DNA from: Ascaphus truei
Taxonomy: Eukaryota > Chordata > Amphibia > Anura > Ascaphidae
Assembly: GCA_036426205.1 (NCBI GenBank)
Contig: CM071568.1
Coordinates: 51,310,040 to 51,374,039 of the forward strand
Direction of reading: 5' to 3'
DNA: 64,000 nucleotides
Shown here: positions 31,173 through 41,089 of the stretch, in pieces
How positions within the stretch are numbered: the first letter of the stretch is position 1
Layout: each line of letters opens with the position of its first letter
Notes under the pieces: model-generated
The model's input: the letters and a program-made list of their open reading frames with translations, nothing else
The model's database searches: none
What the model was told of the DNA's origin: nothing
Position numbers and translations under genes: made by a program

Positions 31173-32790
31173 CAGTTAGGTCCGGAAATAATTGGACACT
31201 GACACAATTTTCCTAATTTTGGCTCCGTATGCCACAACAATGGATTTGAAATTAAACAACCGAGATGCAATAGAAGTGCAGACTTACAGCTTTAATTCAA
31301 GGTGTTGAACAAAAATATCGTATGAAACGTTTAGGAACTGCAATCATTTTCATACACAGTCCCCTTATTTCCGGGGCTCAAATGTAATTGGACAAATTAA
31401 CACAATCCTAAATAAAATGTTCATTTTTAATACTTTGTCAAGAATCCTTTGCAGGCAATGACTGCTAGAAGTCTGGAACGCATGGACATCACCAAACGCT
31501 GGGTTTCCTCCTTTGTGATGCTTTGCCAGGCTTTTACTGCAGTTGTCTTCAGTTGTTGTTTGTTCGTGGGTCTTTCTGCCTTAAGTTTTGTCTTCAGCAA
31601 GTGAAATGCATGCTCGATCGGGTTGAGATCAGGTGCTTGACTCGGCCATTGCAGAATATTCCACTTCTCTGCCTTAAAAAACTCCAGGGTTGCTTTTGGG
31701 TCATTGTCCAATCAACTTCGCTGAATTCGGCAGAATCTAAGCAGACAATATATCCCTATACACTTCAGAATTCATCCGGCTGCTTCTGTCTTCTGTGACA
31801 TCATCAATAAACACTAGTGACCCAGTGCCATTGTAAGCCATGCATGCCCATGCCATCACACTGCCTCCACCGTTTTTTACAGATGATGTGGTATGCTTCG
31901 GATCATGAGCCGTTCGAAGCCTTCTCCATACATTTTTCTTCCCATCCTTCTGTTACAGGTTGATCTTAGTTTCATCTGTCCAAAGAATGCTGTTCCCAAA
32001 CTGGGCTGGCTTTTTAAGATATTGTTTCGCAAAGTCTAATCTGGCCTTTCTATTCTTGAGGTTTATGAATGGTTTGCACCTTGTGGTGAACCCTCTGTAT
32101 TTGCTCTCGTGAAGTCTTCTCTTTATGGAAGACTTGGATAATGATATGCCTACCTCCTGGAGAGTGTTCTTCACTTGGCTGGATGTTCTGAAGGGGGTTT
32201 TCTTTACCATGGAAAGGATCCTATGATCATCCACCACTGTTGTCTTCCATGGACGTCCAGGCCTTTTTGTGTTGCAGAGCTCACCAGTGCGTTCTTTATT
32301 TTCTCAGAATGTACCAAACTGTTGATTTGGCCACTCCTAATGTTCCTGCTATCTCTCTGATGGATTTTCTTTTTTTTTTACAGCCTAAGGATGCCCTATT
32401 TCACTTGCATTGAGAGCTCATTTGACCACATGTTGTGGGTTCACAGCAACAGCTTTCAAATGTGAATGCCATACCTGGAATCAACTCCAGACCTTTTACC
32501 TGCTTATTTGATGATGAAATAACGAAGGAATAGCCCACACCTGTCCATGAAACAACTTTTGAGTCAATTGTCCAATTACTTTTGGTCTCTTGAAAAAGTG
32601 GGGGCTACATATTAAAGAAATGTAATTCCTAAACCCTTCCTCCAATTTGGATGTGAATACCCTCAAATTAAAGCAGATAGACTGCACTTTAAGCCCATAT
32701 TCATTATTTAACTGTAACTTGAATTTATTTTGGTAAACTGCCGAAATAACAAAACTTGTATCAGTGTCCAATTATTTCCGGACCTAACTG
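31173..32790 (-). mobile_element. Tc1-type DNA transposon, both ends intact
   Basis: The ends are perfect inverted repeats: CAGTTAGGTCCGGAAATAAT at 31173 and ATTATTTCCGGACCTAACTG ending 32790, with identity continuing inward to about 32 bp. TA dinucleotides flank both sides (31171-31172 and 32791-32792), the canonical Tc1/mariner target duplication. At 1618 bp it is about full length. The single gene is on the minus strand and broken. With intact ends it could be mobilised in trans in principle. Confidence 0.93.
31430..32240 (-). pseudogene. Tc1 transposase, disrupted
   Basis: Visible from 32237 leftward are the second HTH region (MVDDHRILSMVKKTPFRTSS, then VGISLSKSSIKRRLHE), YRGFTTRCKPF, and SILWTDETKINL with the first catalytic Asp, then a stop at 31953-31955. 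The rest follows after frame disruption: MDNDPKATLEFF with the second Asp, and LQWPSQAPDLNPIEHAF with the catalytic Glu. The Asp-Glu spacing is 30 instead of the usual 34. The expected HTxK after DNDPK is missing, consistent with a 12-bp in-frame deletion. The first HTH lies upstream and is degraded. Not functional. Confidence 0.88.
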
Positions 32791-32794
32791 TATA

Positions 32795-33352
32795 TATAAA
32801 GATATCTTTTGAATAAAATGGTCTTTTAATTTAACCCTTTGGCCAAAATGTTGTAAGCCCTTAAGCCCCTCCAAGGCAGACCACATCTCAAGGGTCCTAA
32901 CACTAAAATAAATTTTTAATAACCTGTACATTACCAGGAAGAATGATTCATAATAAATCTGTCAAAATGAGTTGCATAGTTCTAAGTCTGATTGAAGCTC
33001 TTATCATTACCAGGAAAAGCACTCTGTATTAGATTTGTCACAATCAAACTGTACAGTATGCAGGTTCCCATGAGTGTGGAACCTGCATACAGTTTGATTG
33101 TGACAAATCTAATACAGAGTGCTTATCCTGGTAATGTACAGGGTAATAAGAGCTTAAATCAGACTTAGAACTATGCAACTAATTTTGACAGATTTATTAT
33201 AAATCATTCTTCCTGGTAATGTACAGGTTATTAAGAAATTATTTTAGTGTTAGAACCCTTCAGATGTGGTCTGCCTTGGAGGGGCTCAAGGGCTTACAGC
33301 ACTTTGGCCAACGGGTTAAACTAAAAGACCATTTTATTCAAAAGATATCTTT
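32795..33352. mobile_element. Large palindrome (foldback element), ~275-bp arms
   Basis: Arms from AAAGATATCTTTTGAATAAA inward mirror TTTATTCAAAAGATATCTTT at the right. The centre is TGCAGGTTCC / CATGAGTGT / GGAACCTGCA near 33074, a 9-nt loop. Matched words include CTGTACATTACCAGGAAGAA and CACTCTGTATTAGATTTGTC. Arms differ by a few substitutions and indels. There is no ORF. The Tc1 copy sits at its immediate left edge. Confidence 0.9.
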
Positions 33353-33359
33353 ATATACA

Positions 33360-33449
33360 TATATATAGTATATATATATATATATATATATATATAGGCA
33401 CAGACAGAGCTCAGTGCGACATCCATTAACACAGATACACGGTACAGTG

Positions 33450-33489
<40 letters not shown>

Positions 33490-33490
33490 A
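33360..33490. repeat. (AT)n microsatellites flanking dispersed repeat copy 2
   Basis: TA runs at 33360-33397 and 33451-33486. Between them CACAGACAGAGCTCAGTGCG and CATCCATTAACACAGATACA are copy 2 of the dispersed repeat. Confidence 0.9.
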
Positions 33491-33757
33491 ATATATATGC
33501 GTATAGGTGTCAAAGAGGAGTGCTACTGAGCATGGCAATATATATTTAAAACCAGAGCAGAACATGAAACACAGACAGAGCTCAGTGCTACATCCATTAA
33601 CACAGATACACGGATATAATATAGGAATGTACGTGTATCTGTGTTAATGGATGTAGCACTGAGCTCTGTCTGTGTTTCATGTTCTGTCTCTGGTTTTAAA
33701 TATATATTGCCATGCTCAGTAGCACTCCTCTTTGACACCTATACGCATATATATATT
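33491..33757. mobile_element. Second palindrome, ~122-bp arms
   Basis: The left arm starts ATATATATGCGTATAGGTGT and the right arm ends ACACCTATACGCATATATAT. GTGCTACTGAGCATGGCAAT mirrors ATTGCCATGCTCAGTAGCAC. Each arm contains one copy of the dispersed 65-bp repeat. The ~19-bp loop is GATATAATATAGGAATGTA. Confidence 0.9.
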
Positions 33758-34057
33758 GTCGTTATTTTGGGGGTTCAATATGAGCTTATTGGGGTTCTGT
33801 ATGTTACGTACTTTATAGTTGCCTGAATGGGCCCTTGAATGTGTTCTGCCTAAGATTTTCTTCTTTATTAGGTATGAAGCAGGAAGTTTCTGGAGATCAA
33901 TTGCTCAGTGGACCATGTTTCCTGAGCTACTTACCTGCACAGGCGCCCCTGGTAGCATCCCCAGTTAGGTAAACAATATGGGGACTTAAATGTCCCATGG
34001 CATAAGAGACAATAGGAAGCTGCAATGTAACTTGTCACGGTTTCCAATTGGCATGTA
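33758..34057. other. Unique sequence before LTR element
   Basis: Nothing recognised. Confidence 0.4.
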
Positions 34058-34090
34058 TGTTACGGGAGATTAAGGAATCCACACCTCAGG

Positions 34091-35013
34091 TGTAAAGAAT
34101 CCACACCTCAGTTTACTGCTTACCTTGCCTCACAGACCTGTGCAGTCCATGAACACTCCCTCTGGTATCTACTGCAGCTGTGCAAGCTATCACTGCAACC
34201 TAGCCTTGCACTCACTCATTGGAGCAGTGCCTTCACACCCTCCTCCAGGGATTGGCCCGCTGGCCTTTAAGTTCTGCACCCCCACAATCCTCCTGTGCCG
34301 AGCATAACCCTTCCTGGTTTTCACAAGTGTTCTGCCACAATGGCTTGGCTCTGTTGTGTTCTAATCTCTCTAGTTCTATTCCCTAGTTCACGCAGAGTTC
34401 TGTTCCTGTCTCCAGAGCTGAAGCGGGGTACTCTCCTTGTTTACTTCAACTCCTTGTTTCCTGAGACCGGCTGCTAGTGTCACGCAGCGGTCTGTTCCTG
34501 TCTCCTGTGCTGAAGCGGAGGTTTCCCCAGTGTTGTCTTCAGCTCCTTGGTTCCTCGGGCCTGCTGCTCATTCTCTATTGCAGAGGCCGTGTCCTGGTTC
34601 CTGCGCTGAAGCGGAGGATTCTCCAGCCTGCTCAGGACTCTTGCGCTGAAGCACTGATCTACCACTGCTGCCTGGCGGTGTGCCCACTCCGGTCTACCTA
34701 TCACTTCCTGAGACCAGTACCATGTGCCATGGTCGCCGCACGTGCAGAGTCCACTCCCGTGCTCCTAAGCTGAAGCGGGGAACTCCTGACTACCTGTTGC
34801 CGAACTCCTGCTCGAACAACGTTTACCCTGATGTCTCCAGTCCTGACCCTGGCTTATCCACTGACGATGCTGCCTTCTCCAGTCCTGACCCTGCTACGTA
34901 CGACTACGAACTGCGCAATCCGGATCAGCCTGCACGGTCTAAGTTCGGTGCTTTTAAAACCCCACCACAGCCACGCGGTCCGACCCAGGTCCGTGGCGAG
35001 CACAATCGTGACA
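34091..35013 (+). repeat. Left LTR
   Basis: Contains a recurring GCTGAAGCGG word (near 34417, 34509, 34604, 34769, with a variant at 34644), indicating an internal ~95-bp periodic structure. The start is blurred by a short duplication of GAATCCACACCTCAG at 34074-34109. A frame opens inside the LTR at 34680 and continues into the internal region. Confidence 0.85.
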
Positions 35014-35863
35014 GTCTGCTCGGCTCCACAAACTCGGACCGCCCTGTGGTGAGGGTTGGTAAGTTTCTGTCTGAAATCCTGTCCCGGCCTGCAGACCAGT
35101 CCCAGTATCTATGCGAAATACTACCTCGGATGGAAGATCCGTTTATGTTAGCAGGTTTAACCCCTTTGCAACGCCGATGCCATAATGATCTCATTAGTAA
35201 GGCTTACTGCCTCAAGGACTTAAAACAGTCTCTGGCCGCTTGTGTTTACTCCCCTGGTTCCCCTTTAACCTGGGATAATGTGAATCCTATCAAACTTGCC
35301 AACGCCTGAAATGCACTCTATGCCTTGGCCTTATCATTGGACATTCACCTAGTACAACAGGACCCTCTCTTCATGTTGGCTCATGCACAAAACACACTCT
35401 ATGTACTTTCCCTGACTTTGGACATTTGCATAAAGGAACAGGACCCTCTCCTCACCAGCTAGGCTGCCGCATGGCAGTCCCCCTGTGCTGCCAGTCCTGT
35501 CGCTAAACCTGGGGACGTATCTCCCTCTCCAGGAAATGACTAAACTAACCCACTATCACTGCCCCATAACGTAGAAGCTGCCAAGGTCCCTAGCCCTGAT
35601 TTTATGCCAGGGTACTCTGACACCAATGATATGTCTACGTTAACCCCTGCTGATCAGTTCTGTGAGGTTCCCCTGGAGTATTCATATATTTCTCTAACCA
35701 TCACTAAGGCTCTAGTATCCGAGAACGAATCCCTTTTTCCCTCTATTTCTAACTCTGAATCTCCCAGTCCAGCCCTTGAGGTTTTTCCTGCTTTAACCCC
35801 TGCTGTGGTCCTGTGCGCCCTTCCTGTCAGAGAACTAATCCCTTCTACTTCCACGTTCTAAGC
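34680..35863 (+). pseudogene. Gag-like leader region, interrupted by three stops
   Basis: The frame opens within the LTR and crosses its end at 35013. In-frame stops at 35307 (TGA), 35460 (TAG) and 35541 (TAA) interrupt it, but the frame remains meaningful to about 35859. Residues after the LTR (KFLSEILSRPADQSQYLCEI, DPFMLAGLTPLQRRCHNDLI) look like a helical structural domain. An internal duplication follows: NALYALALSLDI..QQDPL and NTLYVLSLTLDI..EQDPL. No CCHC zinc knuckle. A gag assignment is by position only. Confidence 0.5.
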
Positions 35864-37788
35864 TTGAATTTCTAAGTTCTGTTCCCAGGGTCATTTCTGT
35901 ATTAATCCCTGTGGGGCAGCTCTTTGAGTCTCCTTTGTTAAATCCCTGTCCTTCGCCAGCCAAGGTCACGTCCCTAGCTCCAAAGGAGAAATCCCTTGTG
36001 TCTCCCATTACAGAGTTAAAGCTCCCTATTTTTTACTCTCAGGTACTATCTGCATTAACCCCTGTAAACTCTTGCTGCCTCCAAGCTAATGCCTCCATTC
36101 TAGCCTCAGAGAATGTGTCCCCAAGTCCGACAGCAGAGGTTGCATTAAATGACTTCCCCAACATTGCTGAGTCCTTAGTTAGTTTTTGCTATAAAACCCC
36201 TGCTTCAGCTCAAGTGTCAGCTGCCGTGCCCCCTGAAACTTCGGCTAAAGTTCTGATTTCAGTTAAATGTATTCAGTTACCAAGTTTTTCCCTAAGCTTG
36301 GTTGCAGAGTTCCCATTCCCGGGTATTTCGCTGAACCAGTCTGTCACCCAGAGAACGATGATCCCTGCTTCAGCGCATAGTCCCCACGTCGTGTTATCTG
36401 CAGTCATTTCTGGTTTCCCAGACACTCCTTATCAAATATCCACTTCAGAGATCAGTACAGGTATGATTACCCCCCGTGTACTGTCTGTGTTCTCCCCTTC
36501 TCAAAGCTTAGGGTTAAAAGCGTACAGCGGTCAGTATGCCCCTCCTGGGGTTCATGTTGTGTTCCCAGGAATGTTTGCTGACACACTGCCTGCTCTCAAA
36601 AGTGACGCTTTTTCATATGTGCTAGCTAGAAGCCTGCACACAGTTTCCCCTCTCTCTGAAATTTGCCTTGCCGGTCCTGATACTCTGAGAGGTAAAAACC
36701 TCCCTTCAGATTCAGAATCTCTTCCTACAGTGGCCGTTCTTGCTGTTGGTTCCCCTGATTTCTCTGCCCATTCAAACCCTCCAGAGATCAGCATATCTGT
36801 TGTTACTCCCTTAGTACAGTCTGAGACCACCCTGCCTATATTACTAGTCCTGGTGTTTAAATCTGAGCTATTTAGTTTTCCTGCCCTTTCTAAACCTCAG
36901 CCCCTCAGCACTGTGTCTAAATATGCTCCAGCAACCGTTGGGTTACTCGGGGTAAAAATTAAAACTCCTGTCCTAAAGGGTACTTTCTCACACATGTCCA
37001 GCAAACCTAGAACTTCAGGGATTGATGCTAAGTCACTTATCACTATATCTGATTTTCTCTCTAGTCAAACCCAGACACCCGCACCACTGGCTAGGAGCCC
37101 CGTTATCAGAATTTTTGCACTAGTAAACACGCCTATTCATGTTTTTGTCATGTCAAGTACCCCTGTTGTTAGGGCCCTTGCAGTTTTGGATAAGACTCCT
37201 TGTGCTCCTAAGGTGTCTGCCATTAAGAGTTTCCATGGTTCCTACTTGCCGCTTGTTGTCTCTCAGGCCCCTGTCACTGAAGTACAGACTTCAGCTTCTG
37301 ATGTTAGCTTCCCTCCCACCGCTACCCTTGCTCTGCCTTATTCTCAAGTTCCTGATATTAAAGCCCCAAAGCCTATTCCTAATCCCCAGACAATACTATC
37401 TCCCACTGAGGGTTCCCCAGTATTTGGGAGCTCCACTGATGATTGCTTCTCTGCCTCTGTGAAACCATGGTTTTCCCCCTCGGAACCTTCTGTTGCCCCT
37501 GTTATTTCCTCTGAGTTGGAAATACTCTGTACGTATCCCAAGATTTCGGTCTCTATGTCTGGTTTACTGCTTGCCTTCTCACCTTCCATACCAATACCGG
37601 GAAATGCTCTTACCCACCCTATACCCTCGCTGACCACTACCTTGGAGACCTCTGGAGGAGAAGACCCTCTCAAATTCCTACATGCACAGGTCAGCCAAGA
37701 CTTTGTCTGTCCCGAAGGTCGCCCTGGTAATATATTTCCCGATCACCTATCAGGCAAGGCCCTATCCAATTCTTGTCCCATTAACTAA
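35839..37788 (+). CDS. Long Ser/Pro-rich ORF of the LTR element (function unknown)
   Basis: About 650 codons open without a stop from 35839; there is no ATG near the beginning, and a frameshift at about 35840-35860 separates it from the preceding gag-like frame, which ends in the same Ser/Pro-rich style. Composition is dominated by Ser, Pro, Val, Ala, Leu and Thr with few charged residues, and short motifs of the type FPxL and SPSP recur. I see no Asp-Thr/Ser-Gly protease, no YxDD RT and no HHCC or DDE integrase. The C-terminus (ending GKALSNSCPIN) is more ordinary, containing GGEDPLKFLHAQVSQ and CPEGRPGN. It may be a low-complexity linker region that has expanded, or an accessory protein. 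I do not recognise it. Confidence 0.55.
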   Translation, partial: SLLLPRSKLEFLSSVPRVISVLIPVGQLFESPLLNPCPSPAKVTSLAPKEKSLVSPITELKLPIFYSQVLSALTPVNSCCLQANASILASENVSPSPTAEVALNDFPNIAESLVSFCYKTPASAQVSAAVPPETSAKVLISVKCIQLPSFSLSLVAEFPFPGISLNQSVTQRTMIPASAHSPHVVLSAVISGFPDTPYQISTSEISTGMITPRVLSVFSPSQSLGLKAYSGQYAPPGVHVVFPGMFADTLPALKSDAFSYVLARSLHTVSPLSEICLAGPDTLRGKNLPSDSESLPTVAVLAVGSPDFSAHSNPPEISISVVTPLVQSETTLPILLVLVFKSELFSFPALSKPQPLSTVSKYAPATVGLLGVKIKTPVLKGTFSHMSSKPRTSGIDAKSLITISDFLSSQTQTPAPLARSPVIRIFALVNTPIHVFVMSSTPVVRALAVLDKTPCAPKVSAIKSFHGSYLPLVVSQAPVTEVQTSASDVSFPPTATLALPYSQVPDIKAPKPIPNPQTILSPTEGSPVFGSSTDDCFSASVKPWFSPSEPSVAPVISSELEILCTYPKISVSMSGLLLAFSPSIPIPGNALTHPIPSLTTTLETSGGEDPLKFLHAQVSQDFVCPEGRPGNIFPDHLSGKALSNSCPIN

Positions 37789-38169
37789 GGACTGGGCTCC
37801 CAGTGGGTTCTTGTTCTTCTTCTGCGCGTTTCTGCTCCAGAACCCTCTGGTTCTTCACAGCTGGATTGCAAGCCATTTTCGGTGGCAACCACGTACCAAT
37901 GATGTCTTCTCACCACCACTCTCATATCCTAGAACAGTACTCACCAAGGAACTGCTCGTTTAGGGATCCCCTTTCCACCTAAAAACTTTAGGAACAACTC
38001 ATTGTCCCGGACCATGTGTGGGCCTTTCTGGCCGCAGTTCTCACTGGTTGTGGGGGGTACCCAAAGGAGTGACCACGATCTCTGGAACATGACTCTTCCT
38101 CCAATCCTAGACATTTCAGATAATTCCAGTTCCCCCAACTCTATGAGTGGTCATGTTGGCCAGAGTTCC

Positions 38170-38183
38170 GTACGGGGGGGTAA
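38170..38183 (+). other. Polypurine tract-like G-run before right LTR
   Basis: TACGGGGGGGTAA abuts the TGTAAGG start of the right LTR, the position where plus-strand priming occurs in LTR elements. Confidence 0.6.
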
Positions 38184-39103
38184 TGTAAGGAATCCCACCT
38201 CTTTACACTGCTACTTTGCCTCACAGACCTGTGCAGTCCTTGAACACCCCTCTGGTATCTACTGCAGCTGTGCAAGCTATCACTGCAAACAAGCCTTGTA
38301 CTCACTCATTGGAGCGTGCCTATCACCACCCTCCTCTGGGCTTGCCCCTGGCCTTTAGTACTGCATCCCATCCCCACAATCCTCCGTGTCAGCATAACCC
38401 TTCCTGGTTTTCACAAGTGTTCTCCACAAGCCCTATGGCTTGGCTCGGTTGTGTTCTAATCTCCTAGTTCTATTCCCAATTCACGCAGAGTTCGTTCCTG
38501 TCTCCTTGCTGAAGCGGAGTACTCTCCTTGTTGACTTCAGCTCCATGTTTCCTAGACGGGCTGCTAGTGTCACGCAGCGGTCTGTTCCTGTCTCCTGTGC
38601 TGAAGCGGAGGTTTTCCCCAGTGTTGTCTTCAGCTCCTTGGTTCCTGGGGCCTGCTGCTCATTCTCTATTGCAGAGGCCGTGTCCTGGTTCCTGCACTGA
38701 AGCGGAGGATTCTCCAGCCCACTCAGGACTCTTGCGCTGAAGCACTGATCTACCACTGCTGCCTGGTGGTGTGCCCACTCCGGTCTACCTATCACTTCCT
38801 GAGACCAGTACCATGTGTCATGGTCGCCGCACGTGCAGAGTCCACTCCCGCGCTCCTAAGCTGAAGCGGGGAACTCCTGACTACTTGTTGCCGAACTCCT
38901 GCTTGAACAATGTTTACCCTGATGTCTCAGTCCTGACCCTGGCTTATCCACTGACGATGCTGCCTTCTCCAGTCCTGACACTGCTACGTATGACTACGAA
39001 CTGCGCAATCCGGATCAGCCTGCGCGGTCTAAATTCGGTGCTTTTACAACCCCACCTCAGTCACGCGGTCCGACCCAGGTTTTTGGCGAGCACAACCGTG
39101 ACA
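38184..39103 (+). repeat. Right LTR
   Basis: Collinear with the left LTR throughout, including all GCTGAAGCGG words, ending CACAACCGTGACA. Diverges from the left flank immediately after ACA, which fixes the LTR end. Confidence 0.87.
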
Positions 39104-40310
39104 CATGGAGCACCAGCAGCACCTACGGAGGTAAGTATGACGAAAAGCAAGGGGTCCCTGGAGTAGAAATTAACACTGTTTGCTCAAGAGACCCCCTAGT
39201 TCCATTCTCTATGCTATCCTGAGGTCCAGGGATGCTTTGGGTCAAAAATATCAGTGGAATTTGCTGGTAACAAAAGGAAAAAAACTAATATGGTTGCTAA
39301 GGTCAGTAATGGAAATCTGTGACACTGAACACTGAACCACAATCTGTCCACTGGACAAGTGTTCTAATCCTGTGAATACAAACTCGCATATCTTGGGAAT
39401 CTGGGGGACCAGAGCTCAGAAAATGACAGTAATTAAAAAAATAAGTTTGAAAAATGAGCATCGCGAATGACTGCTTTAACGTTTAAGAGCCCCATGACGA
39501 TGGGGCAAAGTCAATTTAAGTGGCACCATGGCAAACAAAATAGAAAAAGAGGAGGGCTTCCTCTTCAGTTCCTGATGTCAGGGGCAGATTGTGGTCATAT
39601 GATCCCATGACCCAGATGCCAGAATGGTCTGCGGCAGGGGGTACCATCCAGCACTTAGAGGGTTAAAATCTTTAATTAGATTACTTTTTTTTATGATTTA
39701 GAATTAAAACTTAATTGACAAATTGCAAAGTTTTTAAAATCACAACACATTGCCTTCACTGTGGATGTATTCACTAGAAATTGCCTAAATGTTTCGAAGG
39801 GATTATGTACCTGGTTTGTAGTCACTACCAGTTTCCCATTAGAAGGCCAGTAACCATCCTCAGCACTGTTGAAACCTAAAAGGTCTAAATAACTGTCAGT
39901 GAGTAGTTTGTTGACCATGCACTTCTTTAACCCAGGCTATGCTACAAAAACTGTATAACATGGTCGGCATAAGCTTATAGGACTCCATGTTGGCCTCTGT
40001 AACGCACGTCCTACCTTTCCAACCACTCCTTTAGTGTTTCCTTCTTCCTCTTCACTCCCTATTTCTGTTGGAGTTCTTGGTGACTAATACAATCCTTTTG
40101 CTTTCAGTATCATCTTTGTGCCAATGACACCCAAATATATCTCTCTTTCCCTGACCCGTGTCTCCAACTGTCTCTCTGCAATCTCCTCTTGGATGTCTTA
40201 CCACTACCTGAAGCAACACACGTAGAGTACAAAACAGAATTAATATTCTTTTCCCCTGCCACCCCTACACCAACACTCTCCCTCACTGTCACTAATAATA
40301 ATATTATAAT
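39104..40310. other. Unique sequence, nothing recognised
   Basis: No frame above about 80 codons and no repeat identified. Confidence 0.4.
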
Positions 40311-40540
40311 GGATTTTTTTTCTAGTATGGCACTGCTAGTGTACATAGTGCTGTACAGAGATTTTGCAGGCACAAGTCCTTGCTACATAGAGCTTACAAT
40401 CTATTTTTTGGTGCCTGAGGTATAAGGTGATAAAGTGACTTGCCCAAGATGACAAGGTGCTCACACTGGGATTTGAACCAGGCTCCCTTGCTTCAAACTC
40501 ACAGTATCAGGGCCTTTACTCACTGAGCCACTCCTTCAGC
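40311..40540 (+). mobile_element. L2/MIR-like LINE or SINE 3' tail
   Basis: ACATAGTGCTGTACAGAG, CATAGAGCTTACAATCTA, AAAGTGACTTGCCCAAGATG, CTGGGATTTGAACCAGGCTC and CTCACTGAGCCACT follow the order of the L2/MIR 3' core known across vertebrates (GTGACTTGCCCAAGGTCAC ... GGGATTTGAACC). The GATTTGAACC word is part of this tail and not a tRNA T-arm of a real tRNA gene. Confidence 0.65.
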
Positions 40541-41089
40541 CCTCAACACAATCTCCCTAACACTTCAAGCCCGCTATAGGGGTCATCCTTTACTCTTATC
40601 TCTCCTCCCATTAAGTCAGATGGGCCAGATAGCTTAACTCATCCTTTCCCTCTTCCAAAGCACAACAAGTCCTTTTGTCTTTTCTAGCTTTATTGCAAAA
40701 GTCAGGGAAATTCAAGGTGCTTGTAGGTGTAGTAGTGTGGTAGAGAGTGCTTCTCTAAGAAGAGTGCTCTGTATCAAAGGAAGGACGTGTAAAAACGGAG
40801 TGGCTTTGCCAGGAGTGAAGCATGGAAGGTACTCACTCAGTGTCCTTTGGCTTGAAAAGGAAGTAAGGGGAGAAGTGTTACACAGGAAAGTAATGGGACT
40901 GACTTATCTTGTCAGCAGACACGGGAGGTAGAATAGCCCATTTTCACATAAGAGGGCTGAGAGGTTGCTATAGCAACCCATTGACTATGTGGATAGAGCA
41001 GGGATTGAAACAATGTGTCTATAACAGACACTGTCAGTCTTCAGAGCAGAGAAGCATGCAACTGAATAAGGAGCTGACAGGCAGAAGCT
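40541..41089. other. Unique sequence, nothing recognised
   Basis: No supported feature. GAGGTTGCTATAGCAACCCA near 40961 is a short palindrome (GGTTGCTATAGCAACC). Confidence 0.4.

Larger units (their letters stand above)
34091..39103 (+). mobile_element. LTR retroelement without visible pol; Ser/Pro-rich coding region
   Basis: Two direct repeats (34091-35013 and 38184-39103, 923 and 920 bp) begin TGTAA.GAATCC and end CGTGACA, flanking 3.17 kb. A G-run tract lies immediately before the right repeat, as expected for a polypurine tract. Internal sequence codes for a gag-like region and a long Ser/Pro/Ala/Val-rich protein but shows none of the usual protease, RT, RNase H or integrase motifs in any frame. 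The element therefore appears non-autonomous. The LTRs are about 90% or more similar with many 1-bp indels. No clean target-site duplication and no TGG-type primer-binding site follow the left LTR. Confidence 0.75.

Noticed and set aside
34052..39107. CATG as a 4-bp target duplication of the LTR element
   Set aside because: It requires a left LTR start that does not match the right LTR start; too short to trust.
40480..40540. tRNA-like GATTTGAACC word
   Set aside because: It sits in an L2/MIR-type 3' tail in the usual word order; no acceptor or anticodon stem can be drawn.
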